This document shows, piece by piece, positions 8,217 through 16,430 of a stretch of 64,000 nt of DNA. The DNA is from Pseudomonas frederiksbergensis (GTDB taxonomy: Bacteria > Pseudomonadota > Gammaproteobacteria > Pseudomonadales > Pseudomonadaceae), in assembly GCF_003732665.1 (NCBI RefSeq), contig NZ_MOBP01000014.1:80605-144604 (forward strand), read 5' to 3'. Each line of letters opens with the position of its first letter. Within the stretch, counting starts at the first letter, position 1. The position numbers and the translations under genes are program-made. Under the pieces are notes generated by a model that was not told the origin of the DNA, did no database searches, and saw only the letters and a list, made by a program, of their open reading frames with translations.

Positions 8217-9335
8217 ATGAGCGGAGGGCAGGTGAGCGTCGATATTGAGTGTGTGGTGGTCGGGGCTGGGGTGGTCGGGCTGGCGGTGGCCAGGGCCCTG
8301 GCCTTGAGCGGCCGCGAAGTGATCGTGGTCGAGGCGGGCGAGGGGATTGGCGTGGGCATCAGCTCGCGCAACTCCGAAGTGATCCACGCCGGAATCTATT
8401 ACCCGAGCGGCAGCCTCAAGGCGCAACTGTGCGTCGAGGGCAAGCAGCGCCTGTATGCCTTTTGCGATGAGCGCGGGGTGGATTACCGGCGGTTGGGCAA
8501 GTTGATCGTGGCTACCGATGACGGGCAGCGAGTGGCGTTGCAGCGGTTGCTGGATCAGGGGTTGCGCAATGGCGTTGATGATTTGCAATGGCTGGATGCG
8601 GCTCAGGCGCAAGCGCTTGAACCGGCGTTGTCCTGCGTTGCTGCGCTGTGGTCGCCGTCCACCGGTATCGTCGATTCCCATGGGCTGATGTTGGCGTTGC
8701 AAGGGGACGCCGAGGCCTCGGGTGCGTCGATTGCATTTCACACGCCACTGCTGGCCGCTCGTTGTATTGAGCAGGGTTTCGAACTGCAAATGGGCGGTGC
8801 GCAGCCGATGACGCTGAGCTGTCGCGAGTTGATCAATTGCGCGGGGTTATCTGCGCCTGAGGTGGCAAGCCGGATCGTCGGCTTGCCCGCACAGCACGTT
8901 CCCGCGCCGCGATTGTGCAAGGGCAGTTACTTCAGTTTCAGCGGTCGGGCGCCGTTTCGGCACCTGGTCTATCCCGCACCGGAAAGCGCCGGGCTAGGCG
9001 TGCACATGACCCTGGACCTGGGCGGCCAGGCGCGGTTCGGACCGGATGTGGAATGGGTCGACCATATCGACTACCGCGTCGATCCGCGCCGGGCCGATGG
9101 GTTTTATCAAGCGATTCGCCGCTACTGGCCGGGGTTGCCGGATGACAGCCTGCAACCGGCCTACAGCGGCGTCCGCCCGAAAATCACCGGGCCGACCGAA
9201 CCGGCTGCTGACTTCATCATCAGCGGCCCGGCGGAGCATGGTGTGCCGGGGCTGGTGAACCTGTTCGGCATCGAATCGCCGGGGTTGACCAGTTGCCTGG
9301 CGTTGGCCGAGCGGGTCATCACCGCGATCCACTAA
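8217..9335 (+). CDS. FAD-dependent oxidoreductase, L-2-hydroxyglutarate dehydrogenase-like
   Basis: A 372-residue DAO-type flavoenzyme. The FAD-binding VVGAGVVGLAVARALA is at about 14-29, with SSRNSEVIHAGIYYP (about 50-64), a signature shared with LhgO/L2HGDH proteins. Near the C-terminus are GVRPKI and FGIESPGLTSCLA. It probably oxidises a 2-hydroxyacid to a 2-oxoacid and passes electrons to quinone or oxygen. It follows the ACS transporter without a gap, so the transported anion may be its substrate. True L-2-hydroxyglutarate activity cannot be told from sequence alone. Confidence 0.83.
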   Translation: MSGGQVSVDIECVVVGAGVVGLAVARALALSGREVIVVEAGEGIGVGISSRNSEVIHAGIYYPSGSLKAQLCVEGKQRLYAFCDERGVDYRRLGKLIVATDDGQRVALQRLLDQGLRNGVDDLQWLDAAQAQALEPALSCVAALWSPSTGIVDSHGLMLALQGDAEASGASIAFHTPLLAARCIEQGFELQMGGAQPMTLSCRELINCAGLSAPEVASRIVGLPAQHVPAPRLCKGSYFSFSGRAPFRHLVYPAPESAGLGVHMTLDLGGQARFGPDVEWVDHIDYRVDPRRADGFYQAIRRYWPGLPDDSLQPAYSGVRPKITGPTEPAADFIISGPAEHGVPGLVNLFGIESPGLTSCLALAERVITAIH

Positions 9336-9350
9336 CCACCACAAGTCCCC

Positions 9351-9442
9351 CTGTGGGAGCGGGCTTGCTCGCGAAGGCGTCGTGTCAGTAGACATCTGCA
9401 TCAACTGATACACCGCCTTCGCGAGCAAGCCCGCTCCCACAG
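9351..9442. repeat. REPIN
   Basis: ctgtgggagcgggcttgctcg and exact complement arms with a tgtcag...ctgataca inner stem. It lies in the convergent gap between the flavoenzyme and a LysR gene. Confidence 0.85.
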
Positions 9443-9452
9443 GGGAACTGCA

Positions 9453-10352
9453 TCATTGCGATGATCCCGGATCGGTCAGCACTTTCCTGAACGTCTCCAC
9501 CAACGGCCGCAAATTGATCCGGTGCCACGCCGCCCACAGCGGTCGGGTGAAGCAGATCCACGGCACTTCCCGCAGGACCACGCCGGGCGGTGCGTTGCGG
9601 CTCAGGCCTTTCTGGATCATGGCGATGCCCAGTCCCGAAGCCACCAGGGCCAATGCAGTGAAGGGGCCGGTGGCCTCCATGCGGATGTCCGGGGTGAAGC
9701 CCGCGCGGATGCAGGCGCTGACGAAGTTTTCGCGGCCGGTGAGGTTATGGTGGTGCTGCACGCCGATCCATTCCTGATGGGCCAGATCTTCCGGCGTCAG
9801 TACCGCCTGCTGAACCAGCGGGTGATCTTCCGGCAACGCCAACAACATCGGGTCGTCCAGCACCTGAAAACCCAGCAAATCCGGGTCATCACTGACGGGC
9901 GGCTCACTCACCAGGGCGATATCCAGACTACGCTGGCGCAGGCCTTCCAATTGTTCGGCAGAGCTCAGGTTGTACAGCGCAACGTGCACGTTCGGCCGGT
10001 CCACCCGCAACACGCGCAGGGCATTGGGCAACACGCCAGCGTGCATGGCGTTTTCGATGTAGCCGATGCACAACCCGCCTTCTTCACCACGGCCGAGGCG
10101 TTTGCCCAGGGACTCCAAGCGACTGGCGTGGGTCAGCAGGGCACGGGTTTCGGCGAGGAAGGTCTGGCCGTCGCGGGTCAGGCGGATGCGTTGCTGGCTG
10201 CGTTCGAACAGGGTCAGGCCCAGGCGTTCTTCGAGCTGGGCGATCTGCCGGCTCAGGGGCGACTGGGAAATGTGCAGGCGTTCGGCGGCGCGACCGACGT
10301 GTTCTTCCTCGGCGACGGCGACGAAGTAGCGCAATTGGCGGATGTCGATCAT
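9453..10352 (-). CDS. LysR-family transcriptional regulator (second of the island)
   Basis: A 299-residue LysR protein starting MIDIRQLRYFVAVAEEEHVGRAAERLHISQSPLSR, the CatR/BenM-like N-terminal helix-turn-helix. The effector domain spans about residues 88-295. The start at 10352 is chosen because it gives the canonical LysR N-terminus; 20 extra upstream codons are unlikely. It is divergent from the aldo/keto reductase operon with 120 bp between, the usual geometry for a LysR regulator and its target. Confidence 0.88.
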   Translation of the reverse strand: MIDIRQLRYFVAVAEEEHVGRAAERLHISQSPLSRQIAQLEERLGLTLFERSQQRIRLTRDGQTFLAETRALLTHASRLESLGKRLGRGEEGGLCIGYIENAMHAGVLPNALRVLRVDRPNVHVALYNLSSAEQLEGLRQRSLDIALVSEPPVSDDPDLLGFQVLDDPMLLALPEDHPLVQQAVLTPEDLAHQEWIGVQHHHNLTGRENFVSACIRAGFTPDIRMEATGPFTALALVASGLGIAMIQKGLSRNAPPGVVLREVPWICFTRPLWAAWHRINLRPLVETFRKVLTDPGSSQ

Positions 10353-10472
10353 GTCAGACCTCTGGGGACTCAAGTGCTGCGCATTATGTCTTGGACGGTC
10401 CGACTCCGGCAATCTACGATCTGCTCAACGGTCACCCATGAGCTGGCCACTGACACTCAAGAGGAATTACCC

Positions 10473-11489
10473 ATGAGCTTGAAAGACAAACTGCCCGGCA
10501 CGCTGGGTTTCGGCACCGCCCCATTGGGCAACATGTTCCGCGCCATCCCGGAAGAAGAGGCGATGGCCACCGTGCACGCTGCCTGGGATGCCGGCGTGCG
10601 TTACTTCGACACCGCGCCGTTCTACGGTTCGGGCCTGTCGGAAATTCGCCTCGGCACCGCGTTGTCCCAATACAACCGCGACGACTACGTGCTCAGCAGC
10701 AAGGTCGGCCGGGTGATTCTCGATGAAGTCGAAGACACCGCCGCCCGTGACCTCGGCGAGAAGGCGGGTGTGTTTGAACACGGTCGCCCGAACAAAATCG
10801 TCAACGACTACAGCGCCGACGCAACGATGCGTTCCATCGAGGACAGCCTCACGCGCCTGCAAACCGATCGCCTGGACATCGTCTGGGTGCACGACATCGC
10901 CCAGGACTTCTACGGCGATCAATGGCTGGAATACTTCAACCAAGCCCGCACCGGCGCGTTCAAAGTTCTGACCCGTTTGCGCGAAGAAGGCGTGATCAAG
11001 GGCTGGGGCTTGGGTGTGAACAAGGTTGAGCCGTGCGAATTGACCCTGGATCTGACCGAAGCGCAGCCGGACGGTTTTCTGTTGGCTGGCCGCTACACGC
11101 TGCTCGATCATGACCGTGCCCTGCAACGCCTGATGGATTCGGCCCTGGCGCAGAACGTCGAAATCGTCGTCGGTGGCCCTTACAGCTCGGGCATTCTGGC
11201 CGGCGGTACGCACTTCGAATACCAGAAGGCGAGCCCGGCGATCGTCAACAAGGTCGAGCAGATCAAGAAGATTGCGGCGGCCCATGGCGTGAGCATCAAA
11301 GCGGCGGCGTTGCAGTTCTCCCTGGCCAACCCGGCGGTGGCGGCGGTGATTCCCGGTTCCAGCCGTCCTGATCGCATCGCTGAAGATGTGGCGGCGTTGA
11401 ATGAGGTGATTCCTGCAGCGTTCTGGCAGGCACTGCGTGACTCGAAGCTGATTTCCGAACGGGCTCCATTGCCAGGAGGTGTGGCATGA
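10473..11489 (+). CDS. Aldo/keto reductase
   Basis: A 338-residue (alpha/beta)8 reductase using NAD(P). Catalytic Asp46, Tyr51 and Lys77 are visible in GVRYFDTAPFYGSG and LSSKVGR, and WVHDI supplies the His region. It resembles D-threo-aldose 1-dehydrogenase/pyridoxal reductase-like AKRs. A strong Shine-Dalgarno (gagga) precedes the ATG. It is the first gene of a three-gene plus-strand operon with an SDR (4-bp overlap) and an SRPBCC protein, controlled most likely by the divergent LysR. The substrate is unknown; sugar or carbonyl lactone precursors are possible. Confidence 0.88.
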   Translation: MSLKDKLPGTLGFGTAPLGNMFRAIPEEEAMATVHAAWDAGVRYFDTAPFYGSGLSEIRLGTALSQYNRDDYVLSSKVGRVILDEVEDTAARDLGEKAGVFEHGRPNKIVNDYSADATMRSIEDSLTRLQTDRLDIVWVHDIAQDFYGDQWLEYFNQARTGAFKVLTRLREEGVIKGWGLGVNKVEPCELTLDLTEAQPDGFLLAGRYTLLDHDRALQRLMDSALAQNVEIVVGGPYSSGILAGGTHFEYQKASPAIVNKVEQIKKIAAAHGVSIKAAALQFSLANPAVAAVIPGSSRPDRIAEDVAALNEVIPAAFWQALRDSKLISERAPLPGGVA

Positions 11490-12283
11490 AAATCGATCTG
11501 ACCGGAAAACTCGCCATCGTCAGCGGCAGCACCGCCGGCATTGGCCTGGGCATCAGCAAGGCGCTGGCCGAATGCGGCGCGACGGTGGTGGTGATTGGCC
11601 GCGACTCGGCCAAGGTTGAGCAAGCCTTGGCGGACATTCGTCAACGCGTGCCGGGTGCGCAATTGCGTGGTCTGACTGCTGACCTCGGCACCGCCGAAGG
11701 CGCCGAACAACTGTTCGCCGCCGAACCCCGCGCGGACATCCTGGTGAACAACCTCGGGATTTTCGACGACGTGGATTTCTTCGACGCGCCGGACAGCGAG
11801 TGGACGCGCTTCTATGAAGTCAACGTGATCTCCGGTGTGCGTCTGTCCCGGCATTACACACCGCAGATGGTCAAGAACGGCTGGGGCCGGGTGATCTTCC
11901 TGTCCTCGGAATCCGGGGTGGCGATTCCGGCCGACATGATCAACTATGGCGTGACCAAAAGCGCCAACCTGGCGGTGTCCCATGGCCTGGCCAAACGCCT
12001 GGCTGGGACCGGCGTCACAGTCAACGCGATCCTGCCCGGCCCAACCTTCACCGACGGCCTGGAGCAGATGCTCAAGGACGCCACCGCCGAGTCCGGCCGC
12101 AGCGCTCGGGAAGAGGCCGACGCCTTCGTGCGCAAGGCCCGCCCGAGCTCGATCATCCAGCGCGTGGCGGATGTCGAAGAAGTCGCCAACCTGGTGGCCT
12201 ACATCGCCTCGCCACTGTCCTCGGCCACCACCGGCGCGGCGTTGCGGGTCGATGGCGGCGTGGTCGACAGCATGGCAATCTGA
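11486..12283 (+). CDS. SDR-family oxidoreductase (classical catalytic triad)
   Basis: A 265-residue short-chain dehydrogenase with a complete site: GSTAGIG (14-20), NNLG (88-91), Ser140/141, Tyr154 and Lys158 (YGVTK). It starts inside the aldo/keto reductase stop (ATGA overlap), so it is translated with it. Contrast with the SDR at 5859, which lacks the Tyr/Lys. It probably oxidises or reduces a hydroxyl/keto group of the same pathway intermediate. Confidence 0.9.
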   Translation: MKIDLTGKLAIVSGSTAGIGLGISKALAECGATVVVIGRDSAKVEQALADIRQRVPGAQLRGLTADLGTAEGAEQLFAAEPRADILVNNLGIFDDVDFFDAPDSEWTRFYEVNVISGVRLSRHYTPQMVKNGWGRVIFLSSESGVAIPADMINYGVTKSANLAVSHGLAKRLAGTGVTVNAILPGPTFTDGLEQMLKDATAESGRSAREEADAFVRKARPSSIIQRVADVEEVANLVAYIASPLSSATTGAALRVDGGVVDSMAI

Positions 12284-12311
12284 ACCTGAATTCACAGAGA
12301 GATATTAATTT

Positions 12312-12722
12312 ATGGCAACTGCATCAGCCTCTATCGACATCCCGGCTTCGGCCGACCAAGTCTGGCAATTGATCGGCGGCTTCGACTCGCTGCCGGATTG
12401 GTTGCCGTTCATTGTCAAAAGCGAACTGAGCGAAGGCGGGCGCGTGCGCAGCCTGCAAACGGCGGACGGCGCGGTGGTGATCGAGCGTCTGCAAGCGTTC
12501 GACAACGCCGGCAAGACCTACAGCTATTCGATTGAACAGGCGCCGTTCCCGGCCGCTGAATACCTGGCGACGTTGCGGGTAGAAGCCCAAGGGCAGGGCG
12601 CACGGGTGACCTGGTCGGGTCGGTTTACCGCCAAAGGCGTGACGGATGCGGAAGTGGAAGCGCTGTTTGACGGCATCTACAAGGGCGGCCTCGAAGCCCT
12701 GCGGGCCAACTACCCGGCCTAA
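12312..12722 (+). CDS. SRPBCC-family (START/Bet v1-like) protein
   Basis: A 136-residue protein of the polyketide-cyclase/SRPBCC fold: ASIDIPASADQVWQLIGGFDSLPDWLPF (6-33) is the typical first strand and helix, and the C-terminal long helix is near 110-133. The family binds hydrophobic ligands in a deep cavity, and some members are cyclases or hydrolases. It is the last gene of the aldo/keto reductase-SDR operon, 28 bp after the SDR stop. It may bind or cyclise the pathway intermediate; this is inference. Confidence 0.83.
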   Translation: MATASASIDIPASADQVWQLIGGFDSLPDWLPFIVKSELSEGGRVRSLQTADGAVVIERLQAFDNAGKTYSYSIEQAPFPAAEYLATLRVEAQGQGARVTWSGRFTAKGVTDAEVEALFDGIYKGGLEALRANYPA

Positions 12723-12742
12723 GCCAAAGCACCACAAAACCC

Positions 12743-13643
12743 TGTGGGAGCGGGCTTGCTCGCGAAAGCGGAGTGTCAGGCATTAGGATGCCGACTGACA
12801 CACCGTATTCGCGAGCAAGCCCGCTCCCACAGTTGATTTTCGGTGAACACAAAATCCGTGTCCGACAGGTGATCCCTTGTGGGAGCGGGCTTGCTCGCGA
12901 AAGCGGAGTGTCAGGCATTAGGATGCCGACTGACACAATGCCTTCGCGAGCAAGCTCGCTCCCACAGTTGATTTTCGGTGAACACAAAATCCGTGTCCGA
13001 CAGGTGATCCCTTGTGGGAGCGAGCTTGCTCGCGAAAGCGGAGTGTCAGGCATTAGGATGCCGACTGGCACAATGCTTTCGCGAGCAAGCCCGCTCCCAC
13101 AGTTGATTTTCGGTGAACACAAAATCCGTGTCCGACAGGTGATCCCTTGTGGGAGCGGGCTTGCTCGCGAAAGCGGAGTGTCAGGCAATGAAGATGCCGA
13201 CTGACACACCGTATTCGCGAGCAAGCCCGCTCCCACAGTTGATTTTCGGTGAACACAAAATCCGTGTCCGACAGGTGATCCCTTGTGGGAGCGGGCTTGC
13301 TCGCGAAAGCGGAGTGTCAGGTAATGAAGATGCCGACTGACACACCGTATTCGCGAGCAAGCTCGCTCCCACAGTTGATTTTCGGTGAACACAAAATCCG
13401 TGTCCGACAGGTGATCTCTTGTGGGAGCGGGCTTGCTCGCGAAAGCGGAGTGTCAGGCATTAGGATGCCGACTGACACACCGTATTCGCGAGCAAGCCCG
13501 CTCCCACAGTTGATTTTCGGTGAACACAAAATCCGTGTCCGACAGGTGATCCCTTGTGGGAGCGGGCTTGCTCGCGAAAGCGGAGTGTCAGGCAATGAAG
13601 ATGCCGACTGACACACCGTATTCGCGAGCAAGCCCGCTCCCAC
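12743..13643. repeat. Seven-copy tandem array of a 135-bp REPIN unit
   Basis: Copies start at 12743, 12878, 13013, 13148, 13284, 13420 and 13555, a period of 135-136 bp. Each unit has an inverted pair (tgtgggagcgggcttgctcg / complement) around gtgtcaggcattaggatgcc- or caatgaagatgcc-type centres. Then comes a conserved 47-bp spacer containing gttgattttcggtgaac. Copies differ by few bases: centre cattagg versus caatgaa/taatgaa, and some arms gagcgagc. The array fills the whole gap between the SRPBCC and histidine kinase genes. Confidence 0.95.
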
Positions 13644-13662
13644 AGGGGATCTTCATTGATCC

Positions 13663-15057
13663 TCAGGTCTGCGGGATCAGGCTCTGCCGACAATCCAGCG
13701 CCAATCGCGCACCACCGTTATCACTGGTGCCGACTTCCAGGCTGAATCCATGCAGGCTGACAATCGCCGCAACGATGGACAGCCCCAGCCCAAACCCACT
13801 CTGCTGATTGCCACCCTCGGCCCGATAAAAGCGCTGGAACACCGCTTCCCGTTCCGACGGCGCAATACCAGGCCCCGAGTCGAGCACTTCAATCCGCGTA
13901 TGCCCGCCCTGATTGATCCCGCGCAAAATCACGCTGCCGCCGGGCGGGGTGAATTTGATCGAGTTGCTCAGCAGGTTGGCAATCGCTTCGAACAGCAACG
14001 CCCGATCACCATTCAATGTCGGCAACTCCGCGGGCAGTTGCAGGTGGAAAACCAATTCGCCTTCTTCCGCCAATGGCAGATAAAAGTCATGCAGTTCGCG
14101 CAGCAACGGCACCGGATCAAGCTGCACAAATCCCGAACGCCGCTGCCGATCCTCCAGTTCGGAAATCCGCAGCAGCCCACGAAAGCGCGCCATCAAGGTG
14201 TCGGCCTCGGCCAGCACCGAATCCAGTTGCACCGACAGCGGTGAACCGTCGCCCGCCTGTTGCTGGATCCGGTACAGCTGCGCCCGCAGGCGGGTGAGCG
14301 GGGTGCGCAGGTCGTGGGCGATGTTGTCGCACACGCCTTTGACTTCGTTCATCAGGCGCTCGATGCGTTCAAGCATGGCGTTGACGATGGCGGCGAGCAT
14401 GTCCAGTTCATCGCGGCGGTTAGAGAGCGGCAAGCGGTGGGTCAGGTCGCCGGCGACGATGGCTTCGGCGCTGGCCTGAATCGCACGGATGCGTCGCAGC
14501 GGACGGCGGCGCAACAGATGCCAACCGGCGATGCCGGGGAGGATGGTCAGGGACACGCCCCAGAACAACGCGTGGAGGATGATCTGGGTCACGGCAAACA
14601 ACGAACCGTTGTCCCGCACCAGGACCAGCCAGCGCCCGTCGAGGGTCGGGGTGGCCACGGCGTCGCAACTGTCGGCGGGCAGGGTCGGGTCGTCGGACTC
14701 GGCGCAGTTGTCGAGCATGTGAATGCGGCCATCCAGCGGCAGATCCGCCGGGATCTCGCGCAGGGCGCCGCTGAGGTAGCGGTGCTGGGCGTCGAACAGG
14801 CCATAGGCGTCGATGCCGCGGATGTCGAAAGTCATGCTGGCAGCGAGGGCGTCCACCAATTGCTCGCCCTGAAAACGCGAGAACAGGTGCTGACGCTGCA
14901 TCAGCGAGTGCTTGGCCAAGTTGTCGAGATAGCCGGAGACCTCGTAATACATGACCCCCATGAGAATCCCGCTCCAGGCCACGAACAGTGAACTGTAGAG
15001 CGCCAGCAGTCGGCTGCTGGAAGAACGCCAGCCTTTAGAGGGGTTCAGCAATGACAT
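13663..15057 (-). CDS. Sensor histidine kinase (OmpR/EnvZ-type)
   Basis: A 464-residue membrane kinase. Two transmembrane helices (about 17-38 and 155-180) flank a periplasmic sensor with three or so Cys-containing loops. A HAMP domain (about 182-235), HisKA with His248 in NIAHDLRTPLTRL, and a HATPase with LLSNSIKFTP, DSGPGIA and GFGLGLSIV complete it. It overlaps the response regulator by 23 bp and is translated with it. The signal is unknown; the domain order matches CusS/QseC-like kinases that sense envelope conditions or metals. Confidence 0.92.
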   Translation of the reverse strand: MSLLNPSKGWRSSSSRLLALYSSLFVAWSGILMGVMYYEVSGYLDNLAKHSLMQRQHLFSRFQGEQLVDALAASMTFDIRGIDAYGLFDAQHRYLSGALREIPADLPLDGRIHMLDNCAESDDPTLPADSCDAVATPTLDGRWLVLVRDNGSLFAVTQIILHALFWGVSLTILPGIAGWHLLRRRPLRRIRAIQASAEAIVAGDLTHRLPLSNRRDELDMLAAIVNAMLERIERLMNEVKGVCDNIAHDLRTPLTRLRAQLYRIQQQAGDGSPLSVQLDSVLAEADTLMARFRGLLRISELEDRQRRSGFVQLDPVPLLRELHDFYLPLAEEGELVFHLQLPAELPTLNGDRALLFEAIANLLSNSIKFTPPGGSVILRGINQGGHTRIEVLDSGPGIAPSEREAVFQRFYRAEGGNQQSGFGLGLSIVAAIVSLHGFSLEVGTSDNGGARLALDCRQSLIPQT

Positions 15058-15718
15058 ACCCCGAGCCTCGCACAGTCCGGATCAACGGGACGTTGCCGGG
15101 CGGATCGATCTTCTTGCGCAGGCGGCCGATGTGCACATCGATCAGGTTGGTGCCGGGGTCGAAGTGATAACCCCAGACCTCTTCGAAAATCATCATGCGC
15201 GACAGGATCTGCCCGGTGTTGCGCATCAGGAATTCAAGCAGTTTGTATTCGGTGGGCAGCAGCGTCAGCAATTCACCGCTGCGGCTGGCTTCATGGCTGA
15301 TCAGGTTCAGCTCCAGATCCGCCACCCGCAATGTGGTGGCCTGGGCGCTGACGGTGTTCTGCCGGCGCAGCAACACTTCCACCCGCGCCGCCATTTCATC
15401 GGTGGCGAAAGGCTTGGTCAGGTAATCGTCGCCACCGGCCCGCAGACCGCGCACGCGCTCGTCGACGTCGGAGAGGGCGCTGATCATCAGGATCGGTGTG
15501 GCCACGCCCATGGTCCGCAGCGTCGTGACGATGGCCAGGCCATCAAGCTCCGGCAGCATGCGGTCGAGGGTGATCAGGTCGTAATCCCCGCTGACCGCCC
15601 GCGCCAGGCCTTCGCGGCCATTGTCGACCCAATCCACATCCAGACCGTGGCTGCTCAATTCAGCCACAATCTCCCGGGCGGTCACGGCGTCGTCTTCGAT
15701 GGTCAAGATGCGGGTCAT
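15035..15718 (-). CDS. OmpR-family response regulator
   Basis: A 227-residue regulator with a receiver domain (phosphoacceptor Asp52 in LITLDRMLP; conserved Lys in DDYLTKPF) and a C-terminal winged helix (about 130-225; YKLLEFLMRN...DVHIGRLRKKI...RGSGYVI). It is the partner of the overlapping kinase gene. Targets are not visible, though the short AT-rich gap to the secreted Cys-rich protein upstream could carry a binding site. Confidence 0.93.
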   Translation of the reverse strand: MTRILTIEDDAVTAREIVAELSSHGLDVDWVDNGREGLARAVSGDYDLITLDRMLPELDGLAIVTTLRTMGVATPILMISALSDVDERVRGLRAGGDDYLTKPFATDEMAARVEVLLRRQNTVSAQATTLRVADLELNLISHEASRSGELLTLLPTEYKLLEFLMRNTGQILSRMMIFEEVWGYHFDPGTNLIDVHIGRLRKKIDPPGNVPLIRTVRGSGYVIAEPL

Positions 15719-15884
15719 AGGGCGGGCCTGCTATTCGGTTCGTTACAGAATGAGGGCATTTTGCCAAGAAATACGCGCGGCTTATTAAATTAACTTTCAT
15801 CTTGGTTGAGGAACCTTGCGCAGGCTCCGTTTATTTGCATGGAACATTGATATCATCTGGCCATGACTGAATAGGAGTTTCACT

Positions 15885-16220
15885 GTGCGCACGTTGATTC
15901 GCCGTGGCTGGATGCCGATGTTTGTACGGTTGCTGAGTGTTATCTGCTCCGCCGCCTGGGCCGGCAATACCCCATGTTCAGGGAAGAAGGGTGGTATTGA
16001 TCGCTGCGATGGCGAGTTGTTTCTATGTAATGACGGTTCAATCAGCGCTTCAAAGAAGAGTTGTTCGGCGATGTATGGCGGCCAAAACCAGGCGCGGCCA
16101 CAGTCCTTTTTGCAGAACAGTGACGGTTGCGCATGCGGCACCAGTTCGTTTTGCACCGGCCCTCGAGGTGGCGTGTATTGCCTGACGCCAAGCGGTAATA
16201 AAAGCTACAAACGCAAGTAA
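15885..16220 (+). CDS. Secreted Cys-rich protein of unknown function
   Basis: A 111-residue protein with a probable signal peptide (about 1-26, ending SAAWA) and a mature part of about 85 residues with eight Cys, enough for four disulfides. Glycine/serine-rich loops such as CSGKKGGIDRC and CNDGSIS alternate with Cys. The GTG start has an aggag Shine-Dalgarno (15873-15877) seven bases upstream. The upstream region is AT-rich compared with neighbours. It lies divergent from the two-component system. No function is assigned; a small secreted or periplasmic structural protein is likely. Confidence 0.65.
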   Translation: MRTLIRRGWMPMFVRLLSVICSAAWAGNTPCSGKKGGIDRCDGELFLCNDGSISASKKSCSAMYGGQNQARPQSFLQNSDGCACGTSSFCTGPRGGVYCLTPSGNKSYKRK

Positions 16221-16360
16221 CCCGGCGAACGCCAAACGGACGTATTGAGCTCAATGCATAAAACCCGCTGATATTCAGCAGCTATTGCAAAATGCATGGT
16301 CCTAGGAAATTTAGTATTTTTAACCAATTGATTTAGAACGATTTATTAAAAGTCAGCGAC

Positions 16361-16376
16361 TGGCACGGTGCCTGCA
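16361..16376 (+). promoter_or_regulatory. Candidate sigma54 (-24/-12) promoter
   Basis: TGGCACG-GTGC-CTGCA matches the sigma54 consensus TGGCACG-N4-TTGCW at all but one base, with the invariant GG and GC at correct spacing. Transcription would start near 16387, about 44 bp before the ATG at 16431. No enhancer-binding protein gene is adjacent. Confidence 0.65.
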
Positions 16377-16430
16377 ATTCCTCCCTCGAAGAGTTGTAAC
16401 ACCATCTTTCATGCCTGGAGCTGAACAATA

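Noticed and set aside
9046..9258. Small Arg/Ser-rich frames inside the flavoenzyme gene
   Set aside because: Out-of-frame readings of a GC-rich gene without ribosome sites.
12773..13643. Several short frames with repeated SRASPLPQ or GAGLLAKA peptides
   Set aside because: They are translations of REP arms and appear on both strands at every REPIN.
12743..13643. CRISPR array
   Set aside because: The period is regular, but the 'spacers' are nearly identical, the repeats are long palindromes of a known REP family and no cas gene is near.
15737..15870. Phage or plasmid attachment site in the AT-rich stretch
   Set aside because: No tRNA, integrase or direct repeat of useful length is visible.
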